A DNA stretch of 33,023 nt from Halanaerobiales bacterium (GTDB lineage Bacteria; Bacillota_F; Halanaerobiia; Halanaerobiales; DTU029), in assembly GCA_016278415.1 (NCBI GenBank), contig JADQBV010000169.1, forward strand, positions 1 to 33,023, read 5' to 3'. Every line of letters begins with the position of its first letter. Position 1 is the stretch's first letter. The notes below the pieces were generated by a model. It made no database searches. It was not told the origin of the DNA and saw only the letters and a list, made by a program, of their open reading frames with translations. The position numbers and the translations under genes are program-made. Shown in pieces: positions 1 through 6,725 of this stretch.

Positions 1-491
1 GAGATGAACTCTATATGTTCTTCCCAGATGCTGAGGATGTAGTCCATATATCTGGCCACATGCTAAACCAATCTATGATGGGGAGTGATTTCTCTTACAA
101 AGATATGATGGAGTCAGATAAGCTAACAGATCTATATAATTTTAAGATTATTGGAGAAGAGGAATATCAAGGAAGACTATCTTATGTAATAGAAGGTACT
201 AAAATAGAGGGTAAAGAAGATGTTCAATATTATCGCCGAAAGATATGGGTTGACAAAGAAAGGTTTGTTGGACTTAAAGAAGAGTTATATGCCCAGAGTG
301 GAAGACTACTTAAAGTAAGTAAAGTCTTAGAGGTCGAAAAAATAGATGATACTGACAGATGGTTTGCCATGAGATCAATCATGGAAAATAAACTACGTAA
401 AAACTCTACTACAGAGTTTATAGTCAATGAAATTGAGTTTAACCCAGAAATACCAGCAGGAACATTTACTCTGGAAAATCTGCAGAATTAG
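1..491 (+). CDS. Outer-membrane lipoprotein-sorting (LolA-like) protein, 5' partial
   Basis: The reading frame is open from base 3, so the gene starts outside the window and about the last 160 residues are present. The first Met visible is at base 15, but residues DELY precede it in frame, so that Met is not the start. The fold pattern (beta-rich, 'DLYNFKIIGEEEYQGR', 'YYRRKIWVDKERFVGLKEELY', C-terminal 'FNPEIPAGTFTLENL') matches the LolA-like lipoprotein-sorting family of COG2834, which in Firmicutes often sits beside RND/MMPL-type exporters. Family members carry an N-terminal signal peptide and work in the cell envelope; that part lies upstream and cannot be checked. The next gene, 133 bases on, encodes a probable outer-membrane barrel, so both may belong to one envelope operon. 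The family call is good; the substrate is unknown. Confidence 0.72.
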   Translation, partial: DELYMFFPDAEDVVHISGHMLNQSMMGSDFSYKDMMESDKLTDLYNFKIIGEEEYQGRLSYVIEGTKIEGKEDVQYYRRKIWVDKERFVGLKEELYAQSGRLLKVSKVLEVEKIDDTDRWFAMRSIMENKLRKNSTTEFIVNEIEFNPEIPAGTFTLENLQN

Positions 492-624
492 TATAAACCG
501 AAACTTGATAGCAGATATTGCAAAAGCAAATCATTGAACATGAAAGATAATAGTAGTTAGTTGTTAAGATAAGAAGCGGAAGACTTAGTTCAAGGAGTTT
601 TTAAAGATAAAGGAGGTTCTGGTA

Positions 625-1812
625 ATGAGATTAACGAAGCACAAAATAAAGAGCTATAAAATAGAAAATCAAAAATTAAACAGTACAATCAAATTAATAT
701 TTATATTGATAGCTGTTACTTTAATCTTTTCTAATGTAGTAATGGCAGAAGTTACTATTGGTGGAGAGCTTAAAGTCAATGTGTCAGGTGCTTACCTTGA
801 AGGAGGAGATATTACAAGTGATATCAGCGAAAGTCTGGAGCTGGAGTTGTTTATTCCTCCTATTGGTGATACAGATGTAGAGGTTCAATTTGTTTTGAAT
901 AACCCTGAAGTTACTACTTTAGATGGTTCTAGTAAGAGAATAAACTTAAAAAAATTAAATCTTAGTCATAAATTTAATAATTTTTACTTAACCTTAGGTC
1001 GTCAACCTATTTCCTGGTCTTTCGGTTCAATACTTAATCCAGTTGATTTTAGTTTGGGAGCTGTAGCTATGGATCAAGAAACCATGGGTAAGTATCAGGA
1101 CGCAGTAGAGCTATATTACCCTATAAATTGGAATTCTAATTTTGCACTGATAGCCTCTGACCAGAAATATAGCGATGACTTAAAATGGGGGGTAAGGGGT
1201 AGAACTGGATATCACGGATATGATTTAACCCTAAATTATGTTAAAGAACCAGCAATGAACAATCCATTATCAAGTATTTTGCCTATTCCTGGATTAATAG
1301 ATAGTGGTTCAGCAGGTCAGGCTTTATCTATGAATAGGGTAGGGTTTACTGCCAAAGGTGACTTAGGACCAATAGGGGCATACACCTCTCTGGGGTATTA
1401 TAAAGTGGAAGGATTAGCAGAACCAGCATATTCATATTTATTTGGTGGAGACTATAGTTTTACTTACAACTATGATAAGCAAATAGCCTTACAGGCTGAA
1501 TATTTAGCTTTACAGGACCAAGATTTAATTAACACATTAGAAAGTAGTGGATTTGATAATATAGGGAATACACTTGATTTATTTCTGGGTAATATAACTT
1601 ATCCAATAGATGATTTTTCTTCTATTAGTCTATTTACTATGACAAGCATAGAAGACGGCAGTACAGTATTAATTCCTGTATATGAAAACCATCTCCCTGG
1701 TAACATTAAATTATCACTAAGCTCCAATCTGTTTATAAGTGATGATCAAGATATATTATCTGCTCAAGGTATTAAAGCAGGGTATCAGTTATCACTAAGT
1801 TACGTGTTTTAG
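625..1812 (+). CDS. Putative outer-membrane beta-barrel protein with signal peptide
   Basis: 395 residues. The start at 625 is supported by a strong ribosome site (AAAGGAGG, about 610-616). The N-terminus is long and basic, followed by a hydrophobic stretch at about residues 22-40 ending 'VVMA', a good type I cleavage site. The mature part is made of alternating short beta-like segments such as 'GGELKVNVSGAYLEGG' and 'FYLTLGRQPISWSFG', with many Gly/Tyr/Ser, and the chain ends 'LSLSYVF'. A terminal aromatic residue is the hallmark of outer-membrane barrels assembled by BamA. No cysteine lipobox is present. I do not recognise a named family; the 'LGRQPISWSFG' stretch is reminiscent of DUF1302-like or porin-like proteins. 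It follows a LolA-like gene and is closed by a hairpin at 1876-1893. Its presence argues for a diderm host. Confidence 0.65.
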   Translation: MRLTKHKIKSYKIENQKLNSTIKLIFILIAVTLIFSNVVMAEVTIGGELKVNVSGAYLEGGDITSDISESLELELFIPPIGDTDVEVQFVLNNPEVTTLDGSSKRINLKKLNLSHKFNNFYLTLGRQPISWSFGSILNPVDFSLGAVAMDQETMGKYQDAVELYYPINWNSNFALIASDQKYSDDLKWGVRGRTGYHGYDLTLNYVKEPAMNNPLSSILPIPGLIDSGSAGQALSMNRVGFTAKGDLGPIGAYTSLGYYKVEGLAEPAYSYLFGGDYSFTYNYDKQIALQAEYLALQDQDLINTLESSGFDNIGNTLDLFLGNITYPIDDFSSISLFTMTSIEDGSTVLIPVYENHLPGNIKLSLSSNLFISDDQDILSAQGIKAGYQLSLSYVF

Positions 1813-1875
1813 GAAAAACGTTGAATAATTTTTTGAGGTAATTATTAATAAAATAATTAAATAATAAAAAAATGG

Positions 1876-1898
1876 CCGGGTTTTATTACCCGGTTATT
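1876..1898 (+). terminator. Probable rho-independent terminator after the barrel gene
   Basis: CCGGGT (1876-1881) and ACCCGG (1888-1893) form a GC-rich stem with a 6-base loop in otherwise AT-rich DNA. It is preceded by an A-run and followed by TTATTATATTTT, an interrupted T-rich tail. It lies 64 bases after the stop codon of the barrel gene. Confidence 0.55.
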
Positions 1899-1900
1899 AT

Positions 1901-1957
1901 ATTTTAGCTAAAATTTTAGCTAAAATCCTTGATATAATTTTAGCAATTAGGTATAAT
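1901..1957 (+). promoter_or_regulatory. Promoter with tandem TTTAGCTAAA operator-like palindromes
   Basis: A promoter is visible: -35 TTGATA (1929-1934), a 17-base spacer, and -10 TATAAT (1952-1957), 50 bases before the Phd-Uma2 start. Just upstream is ATTTTAGCTAAA repeated twice without a gap (1901-1912, 1913-1924), each copy containing the palindrome TTTAGCTAAA. A third partial copy, ATTTTAGC (1937-1944), sits in the spacer between -35 and -10, 24 bases from the second. The repeats therefore lie at 12- and 24-base steps over the promoter. Phd/YefM antitoxins autoregulate by binding short palindromes, so this is a reasonable operator for the downstream gene. The operator role is inferred. 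Confidence 0.6.
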
Positions 1958-2008
1958 AAAACTATAATAATAAATTGCATTTATTTCTAAATCTGAGGAG
2001 TGGAAATA

Positions 2009-2737
2009 ATGATAGTAACTACCACTGATGTCCAAAATAATTTTGGTAAATACCTTAAATTGGTTGACGAGGAGGAAATTATTATTACCAGAAATGGTAA
2101 TAAAATAGCTCAATTAGTGAAATATAAAGAAAAGTGTAAAACAGAGATAAAAGAAGGAATAATTTTTTATAGCTATGATGGAATGGAAATAAGTTATGAG
2201 GAATTTAAAAAGATATCAGAAAAAAGTGATAATAGATACGAATATATAGATGGGAAAATTTATTTACTGGCTTCTCCAGCAGTTAATCACCAGAGAATTA
2301 TAAGAAAGATATTTGGCAAATTTATTTCCTGGTTTGATGGAAAAGGGTGTGAACCCTTTACTTCACCACTTGATGTTATTCTTTATAAAGGAGAAAAGGA
2401 AGAGAATAATATTAATATAGTACAACCGGATATACTGGTTATATGTGATCAGGAAAATATTAATGAAGATGACAGATATATGGGGACTCCTTGCCTTATA
2501 ATAGAGGTGTTATCTAAATCCAATAAAAATCATGATATTATTAGAAAACTTGAATTATACCGGACTACAGGTGTCAAAGAGTATTGGATTGTTAATCCTT
2601 TTTCGGAAGAAATTAATTTGTTTTCTTTTAATAAGGGTGATATTAAAGATATAGTAACATATAAAAATAAAGATTCAATAAAGTCAATTGTTTTTGAAGG
2701 ATTAAGAATTAGTTTAAGTGATATTTTTTTAAACTGA
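2009..2737 (+). CDS. Phd/YefM-type antitoxin domain fused to Uma2 (DUF820) nuclease
   Basis: About 242 residues. I place the start at ATG 2009 because GAGGAG at 1995-2000 is 8 bases upstream; a GTG at 2000 is also in frame but overlaps that site. Residues 1-40 ('TTTDVQNNFGKYL', 'IIITRNGNKIAQLVKY') match the DNA-binding fold of Phd/YefM antitoxins. Residues 60-242 match the Uma2/DUF820 family of PD-(D/E)XK-type nucleases: 'RYEYIDGKIY', an H near 94, D122, 'VQPDILV' (D141), 'IIEVLSKS' (E166), K180 and 'GVKEYWIVNP'. The key acidic residues are in place, so the nuclease may be active. No separate toxin or antitoxin gene is adjacent. The DNA-binding domain could direct the nuclease or repress its own promoter. 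The biological role of Uma2 proteins is poorly known. Confidence 0.8.
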   Translation: MIVTTTDVQNNFGKYLKLVDEEEIIITRNGNKIAQLVKYKEKCKTEIKEGIIFYSYDGMEISYEEFKKISEKSDNRYEYIDGKIYLLASPAVNHQRIIRKIFGKFISWFDGKGCEPFTSPLDVILYKGEKEENNINIVQPDILVICDQENINEDDRYMGTPCLIIEVLSKSNKNHDIIRKLELYRTTGVKEYWIVNPFSEEINLFSFNKGDIKDIVTYKNKDSIKSIVFEGLRISLSDIFLN

Positions 2738-2749
2738 AGCTAAATCATA

Positions 2750-2784
2750 GAGTCCCTTGTACTGTAATACAGCACAAGGGACTC
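2750..2784. terminator. Long hairpin between convergent genes
   Basis: GAGTCCCTTGT (2750-2760) pairs perfectly with ACAAGGGACTC (2774-2784), with a short CTG/CAG inner stem. It lies 13 bases after the Phd-Uma2 stop and has no T-run on either side, so it could be a mRNA 3'-end stabilising hairpin or a weak terminator. Confidence 0.45.
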
Positions 2785-2815
2785 AAACCGTCTCTGCTAA
2801 TTATTGTTGTTAATT

Positions 2816-2841
2816 AAAAAAAAGGACCCTAGGGGTCCCTT
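2816..2841 (-). terminator. Rho-independent terminator of the ABC-F gene
   Basis: Read on the minus strand, GGACCC(C)TAGGGTCC forms a 6-base GC-rich stem (2833-2838 with 2824-2829) directly followed by eight T residues (2823-2816). It sits about 75 bases beyond the stop of the minus-strand ABC-F gene. Confidence 0.8.
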
Positions 2842-2916
2842 TACTAACTCTTAGCTACGATATATTCAATTCATGACATAAAGTATATGATTCATATATG
2901 CTGAGTAGTCAGTTAA

Positions 2917-4500
2917 TTATTTGCTTTCCATGTATTGGTCAAAAGTCATTAACTTGTCAACTAAACCATCAGCTTTAATATCTATAACCCTATTAGCTAT
3001 ACTCTGAATAAATTGATGGTCATGAGAAGTAAACAATACATTTCCTTTAAAATCAATAATGCCATTATTTAAAGCTGTGATTGATTCTAGATCTAAGTGA
3101 TTAGTAGGTTGATTAAGAATTATGATATTGGCACCCGAAAGCATCATCCTGGAAAGCATACAACGGACCTTTTCCCCTCCAGATAGCACATCAACGGTTT
3201 TTAAAGCATCTTCACCTGTAAATAACATTCTTCCTAAAAATCCGCGTAAAAAAGTCTCTGTTTTCTCATCAGAAAACTGGGCTAGCCAATCGATTAATTT
3301 TAGATTACAGCCATTAAAATACTGATTATTATCCTTAGGAAAATACGATTGTGATGTAGTCACACCCCATTGAACAATACCTGTATCAGCTTCCATTTCA
3401 CCTGCTAATATTTCAAATAAGGTAGTAATTGCAATCTCATTATCCCCTAAAAAGACAATTTTATCATCCTTATTAACTCGAAAACTAATATTATCAAGGA
3501 TTTTCTCGCCATCAATTGTCTTAGAAAGGCCTTCAACATATAGTATTTCATTTCCAACATCTCTATCAGCATTAAAGCCCACATAAGGGTGTTTTCTTGA
3601 CGAAGCAGGCATATCTTCTATTTCTATTTTCTCTAGTAATTTTTTTCGAGATGTAGCTTGCTTAGACTTTGATTTGTTAGCAGAAAACCGGGCTACAAAA
3701 TCACGTAACTCTTTAATTTTCGCTTCTTTTGTTTTGTTCTCAGCTTTAATTAGCTGTTGCATCAATTGACTGGAATCATACCAAAAGTCATAATTTCCTA
3801 CATATAATTTTACTTTCTTATAGTCAATATCAACAATATGGGTACAGACTGTATTTAAAAAATGTCTATCATGTGATACTACAATAACTATATTAGGAAA
3901 ATTAAGCAAGAAATCCTCAAGCCAATCAACTGATTTAATATCTAAATTGTTAGTTGGCTCATCTAACAATAATATATCTGGTTCTCCAAATAAAGCCTGA
4001 GCAAGCAATACTTTTACCTTGTCTCCACCATCCAAATCCTTCATTTTTAAATTGTGTAAATCTACGTTGACTCCAAGGCCTTGAAGCATTTGCGCAGCTT
4101 GTGGCTCAGCTTCCCAACCATTTAATTCTGTGAATTCTCCTTCAAGTTCAGAGGCCTTAATACCATCTTCATCAGTAAAATCATCTTTTGCATATATAGC
4201 ATCTTTTTCTTTCATAATGTCATATACTCTTTTATTACCCATTATAACAGTTTGTAAAACCTGACATTCATCATATTGATAATGGTCTTGTTTCAAAACT
4301 GAAATTCTCTTTTTGGGAGGAATAATTATTTCCCCAGTAGTAGAATCAATTTCCCCTGATAATAACTTTAAAAAAGTTGATTTACCAGCACCATTAGCAC
4401 CAATAATTCCATAACAATTACCTGGGGTAAACTTAAGATTAACATCACTGAATAATTTACTTGATCCAAATTGAACACTAAGATTATTAACTGCAATCAT
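2917..4500 (-). CDS. ABC-F family ATPase (YbiT/YkpA-like) with degenerate second ATP site
   Basis: 527 residues from ATG at 4500, chosen because AGGATGG lies just upstream and 'MIAVNNLSVQFG' is the usual family start; a longer frame from 4530 is possible. It has two ABC domains in one chain and no membrane segment. NBD1 is complete: Walker A 'GANGAGKST' (about 34-42), signature-like 'DGGDKVKVLLAQALF', Walker B 'LLLDEPTNNLD' and 'SHDRHFL'. The linker 'ARFSANKSKSKQATSRKK' is the ABC-F P-site tRNA-interaction region. In NBD2 the Walker A reads 'GDNEIAITT' (352-360), lacking the GK pair, and Walker B reads 'LNQPTNHLD', with Asn463-Gln464 replacing the catalytic Asp-Glu; the signature 'LSGGEKVRC' is intact. 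ABC-F proteins act on the ribosome in translation. It is single-gene, with its own promoter and terminator. Confidence 0.88.
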   Translation of the reverse strand: MIAVNNLSVQFGSSKLFSDVNLKFTPGNCYGIIGANGAGKSTFLKLLSGEIDSTTGEIIIPPKKRISVLKQDHYQYDECQVLQTVIMGNKRVYDIMKEKDAIYAKDDFTDEDGIKASELEGEFTELNGWEAEPQAAQMLQGLGVNVDLHNLKMKDLDGGDKVKVLLAQALFGEPDILLLDEPTNNLDIKSVDWLEDFLLNFPNIVIVVSHDRHFLNTVCTHIVDIDYKKVKLYVGNYDFWYDSSQLMQQLIKAENKTKEAKIKELRDFVARFSANKSKSKQATSRKKLLEKIEIEDMPASSRKHPYVGFNADRDVGNEILYVEGLSKTIDGEKILDNISFRVNKDDKIVFLGDNEIAITTLFEILAGEMEADTGIVQWGVTTSQSYFPKDNNQYFNGCNLKLIDWLAQFSDEKTETFLRGFLGRMLFTGEDALKTVDVLSGGEKVRCMLSRMMLSGANIIILNQPTNHLDLESITALNNGIIDFKGNVLFTSHDHQFIQSIANRVIDIKADGLVDKLMTFDQYMESK

Positions 4501-4533
4501 AGAATACCATCCTTTAATTTTTGATTTCATTGT

Positions 4534-4542
4534 ATTATAACA
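4534..4542 (-). promoter_or_regulatory. Extended -10 element for the ABC-F gene
   Basis: On the minus strand TGTTATAAT is a consensus extended -10 element, about 34 bases before the ATG at 4500. No good -35 is visible. It sits in the 324-base divergent region 4501-4824, which holds this element and the hemerythrin promoter and no gene that I can see. Confidence 0.45.
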
Positions 4543-4667
4543 CGAAATAGTAGATATGACTATTAATTAGAATATTATATTATATTAATATTTCCCGACT
4601 AATTCTTTATGTAATTGATTTGCGTATAATTTTCACAAAAAGTTTACAATATGCTTCGGTTTAATAT

Positions 4668-4696
4668 TTGACATTATAAATAAAAAAAAATATAAG
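4668..4696 (+). promoter_or_regulatory. Promoter of the hemerythrin-cheX operon
   Basis: TTGACA (4668-4673), a 17-base A-rich spacer and TATAAG (4691-4696) give a near-consensus housekeeping promoter. It leaves a leader of roughly 120 bases before the ATG at 4825. Confidence 0.6.
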
Positions 4697-4824
4697 GATT
4701 TTAGGGTCATTGATTACTCAACTAAAACATTAGTTTTAATTTCTTAGTATTAATATAAAGGAAAAAACATTAAAATGTCGAAATAGTAATAATAATGACT
4801 CATATAACAAAGGGGAGGAAAAGT

Positions 4825-5238
4825 ATGATATGGAAAGAGAAATATTGTATTGGAGTAGAATCAGTCGATAAGCAGCATGAGGAATTGTTTAAGAGATTTA
4901 ATAGTTTTTTACAGTTGGTCAGAAGTGATAAAAAGATGGAAGATAAAATAAATGAAATAGAAAAAACCCTGAATTTTATGGGGGAATATGTTGTAACTCA
5001 CTTTGACTCTGAAGAAGCTGTTCAACAAAAGTATAATTATCCAGAGTATGAAAGACATCATCAGATTCATGAAGATTTTAAAAATGATATTGCAGAGTTT
5101 GCAAGTAAATTTGAAAAGGATAAATATAATGAAGACCTGATTATGGAGTTTAGTGGTAGATTACTAACCTGGTTAATTAACCATGTTACAGGAGAAGACC
5201 AGAAAATTAGCAAACACATAAATAGGGGGGATGAATAA
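4825..5238 (+). CDS. Bacteriohemerythrin
   Basis: 137 residues from ATG 4825, preceded by GGGGAGG; the ATG at 4795 lacks a ribosome site. This is a single-domain four-helix protein that binds a di-iron centre and reversibly binds O2 (or NO). All usual ligands are visible: H18 ('DKQHEELF'), H59 and E63 ('THFDSEE'), H78 and H82 ('HHQIH'), H120 and D125 ('INHVTGED'). 'MIWKEKYCIGV' is the typical family N-terminus. It is cytoplasmic with no signal peptide. The stop codon overlaps the start of the cheX-like gene by one base (TAATG), implying translational coupling and a shared job. In anaerobes hemerythrins are linked to oxygen sensing or detoxification; coupling to CheX suggests aerotaxis, which is inferred. 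Confidence 0.93.
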   Translation: MIWKEKYCIGVESVDKQHEELFKRFNSFLQLVRSDKKMEDKINEIEKTLNFMGEYVVTHFDSEEAVQQKYNYPEYERHHQIHEDFKNDIAEFASKFEKDKYNEDLIMEFSGRLLTWLINHVTGEDQKISKHINRGDE

Positions 5239-5696
5239 TGGAAACTACATATATAGACCCTATTTATATATCGGCTCAAAATGTGTTTCTAAATATGTTT
5301 TCTCTTAATCTTAAAAAGGGAATCTTACGCAATGTGGAAGAGATAGTTTCTGATAATAGAGTCAATGCTTCTATAGGTATTACAGGTGATTTGAAGGGAA
5401 CAATAGTTTTTAGTTTTCCAGAAAAGACAGCATTTACTATAGTTGAGGAAATGGCTGGAATGAAAGTTGAAGAGTTTGATAAATTTGTTGCCTCAGCAGT
5501 TGGAGAACTGGCAAACATTATTTCTGGAAATGCTATGAGTTATTTCTCTAATGATGGTTATAAATGTGATATTATCCCTCCACAGGTTTCCCATGGAACA
5601 AATAAAACCTTCTCTTCAGCCTCTAAAAAAATATTGTCTATTCCTATGTTGGCTGGTGAAAAGAGTTTTGATTTGTATGTATCAATTAGCAAGTAG
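5238..5696 (+). CDS. cheX: CheX-type CheY-P phosphatase
   Basis: 152 residues. CheC/CheX/FliY-family proteins dephosphorylate CheY-P through an ExxN motif. Here 'AVGELANIISGNA' supplies E90 and N93, followed by the usual Gly-Asn and 'IIPPQV' stretch. There is one such motif, as in CheX, while CheC commonly has two. Length and the 'ITGDLKGTIVFSFPEKTA' strand region fit CheX. The ATG overlaps the hemerythrin stop by one base. A chemoreceptor gene lies about 1 kb downstream, beyond vapBC. No cheA or cheY is in the window. A hairpin terminator follows at 5737-5763. Confidence 0.87.
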   Translation: METTYIDPIYISAQNVFLNMFSLNLKKGILRNVEEIVSDNRVNASIGITGDLKGTIVFSFPEKTAFTIVEEMAGMKVEEFDKFVASAVGELANIISGNAMSYFSNDGYKCDIIPPQVSHGTNKTFSSASKKILSIPMLAGEKSFDLYVSISK

Positions 5697-5736
5697 AGAC
5701 ATATTATTTCTATAGTATAGTAAACCCAAGCATAAG

Positions 5737-5763
5737 GAGTCCTTTAATAGAGGGCTCTTTTTT
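5737..5763 (+). terminator. Rho-independent terminator after cheX
   Basis: GAGTCC (5737-5742) pairs with GGGCTC (5752-5757) with one G-U pair, and is followed by six T residues (5758-5763). It closes the hemerythrin-cheX operon 40 bases after the stop. Confidence 0.75.
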
Positions 5764-5772
5764 GTAAGTATA

Positions 5773-5931
5773 CTATAGAGGGGAATACATAAAGGTATGA
5801 ATATTGATTGCCTCTCGTGATTGGGAATGAAAGATAACCAGCAGTCCATTTTCTTTTAGTAAGGCCTTAATCTTTTTTAAGATTTTTGCTTTATCATTAA
5901 AGTGAGGGAAAACAGAATAGCAGAAAATCAT
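5773..5931 (-). pseudogene. Remnant of a class I SAM-dependent methyltransferase
   Basis: Translating the minus strand from 5931 to a TAG at 5773 gives 52 residues containing 'SVFPHFNDKAKILKKI', 'LLKENGLLVIFHSQSREAIN' and 'H' two residues on. This is the internal to C-terminal core of a family of class I methyltransferases whose members share FPHF-DK, LK-GG and HS-SRE-IN blocks. The N-terminal SAM-binding half (the GxGxG loop) is absent: immediately upstream on this strand lies the vapC stop. The remaining C-terminal tail is also missing. I read it as a decayed fragment left when vapBC entered or when the gene was deleted. No promoter or ribosome site is evident. Confidence 0.65.
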
Positions 5932-5933
5932 AA

Positions 5934-6329
5934 TTATATATTAATTATTTCAAAGTCAGTAGCTATAGTATCTTTGATAATTTTAAAATGCTTATCCAGC
6001 GTAAATAAAGTACATTCATTTCCCTTTGCAATACTAAATATTATTAAATCTGGAAGTGGGACAGTTACTCCTGTTTTTCTAAGTGTATTCCCTATATTGC
6101 CTGCATCTATCCAGTCATTATCAGTAATTTGTAGTTTTGGTAAAGCATTTATACACATAGCAAAGTTTTCTTTTTCATTTTGAGTTTTCATCCCAAGTAT
6201 TAATTCGGCGATGACTGGACCCGTGATGAAAACTTTATAGTTTTCATTATCATGGATAATTTTATGTACACCTTTGTCTCCTTTAAAGTATTCAATCCAT
6301 ATTGAAGTATCTACAAGTAGTTTCTTCAT
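5934..6329 (-). CDS. vapC: VapC-type PIN-domain toxin
   Basis: 131 residues. PIN-domain ribonucleases of type II toxin-antitoxin systems cut RNA using a cluster of acidic residues. Here these are D7 ('LLVDTSIWIEYF'), E42 ('GPVIAELILG'), D94 ('PLPDLIIFSIA') and D112 ('LFTLDKHF'), all in the expected spacing, so the toxin looks intact. Its ATG overlaps the end of the antitoxin gene by four bases (ATGA-type overlap), the usual vapBC arrangement. It directly abuts a methyltransferase remnant on the same strand. Confidence 0.92.
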   Translation of the reverse strand: MKKLLVDTSIWIEYFKGDKGVHKIIHDNENYKVFITGPVIAELILGMKTQNEKENFAMCINALPKLQITDNDWIDAGNIGNTLRKTGVTVPLPDLIIFSIAKGNECTLFTLDKHFKIIKDTIATDFEIINI

Positions 6330-6526
6330 CTCTCATCATGCCTCGAGCTATTTATTATATCTTCATCAAATTCTATTTTACCGATCATATCTTTTAATTG
6401 TTCTAATTTTTTTTGTTGCAATGCATCTTTAAGAGCTAACTCAATACTTTTGGATCTAGAATTAGTTTTATAGATAGCTTCTGTTTCTTTAATTACATCA
6501 TCAGGTATATTTATTGTAGTCCTCAT
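6326..6526 (-). CDS. vapB: VapB-type antitoxin (ribbon-helix-helix)
   Basis: 66 residues. The N-terminal 'MRTTINIPDDVIKETEAIYKT' with 'SRSKSIELALKDAL' is the pattern of a ribbon-helix-helix DNA-binding antitoxin; the acidic C-terminus ('IEFDEDIINSSRHDER') would wrap the toxin. The start has a good ribosome site (CGGAGGTG on the minus strand). It overlaps vapC by four bases. A consensus promoter with an inverted repeat lies just upstream, fitting autoregulation. Confidence 0.88.
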   Translation of the reverse strand: MRTTINIPDDVIKETEAIYKTNSRSKSIELALKDALQQKKLEQLKDMIGKIEFDEDIINSSRHDER

Positions 6527-6555
6527 ATTAACACCTCCGAATAATTATATTACAT

Positions 6556-6588
6556 CATTATTATATTCAAAATTATGAATAATGTCAA
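6556..6588 (-). promoter_or_regulatory. vapBC promoter with overlapping inverted repeat
   Basis: On the minus strand TTGACA (6588-6583), a spacer of exactly 17 bases and TATAAT (6565-6560) give a full consensus promoter. An inverted repeat with 7-base arms, CATTATT (6556-6562) and AATAATG (6578-6584), overlaps both elements, so a VapB-VapC complex bound there would block RNA polymerase. The promoter is visible; the operator function is inferred from the family. Confidence 0.75.
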
Positions 6589-6725
6589 GAATATTAGTAT
6601 TTGCCTTTTGTTAATATACTATATATTAGACGAAGATTTATAGAAACAAAAAAGGGGTTTATCAGATTATGTCGAATAATGTAGAATAACATAAATAAAA
6701 AATTACAATACCATAGGAGGCAAAA

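Noticed and set aside
5902..6183. Plus-strand frame of 93 codons opposite vapC
   Set aside because: It is antisense to a well-supported PIN-domain gene and shows no protein features of its own.
5773..6588. Insertion sequence ends around vapBC
   Set aside because: No transposase, terminal inverted repeats or target duplication could be seen; only a gene remnant on one side.
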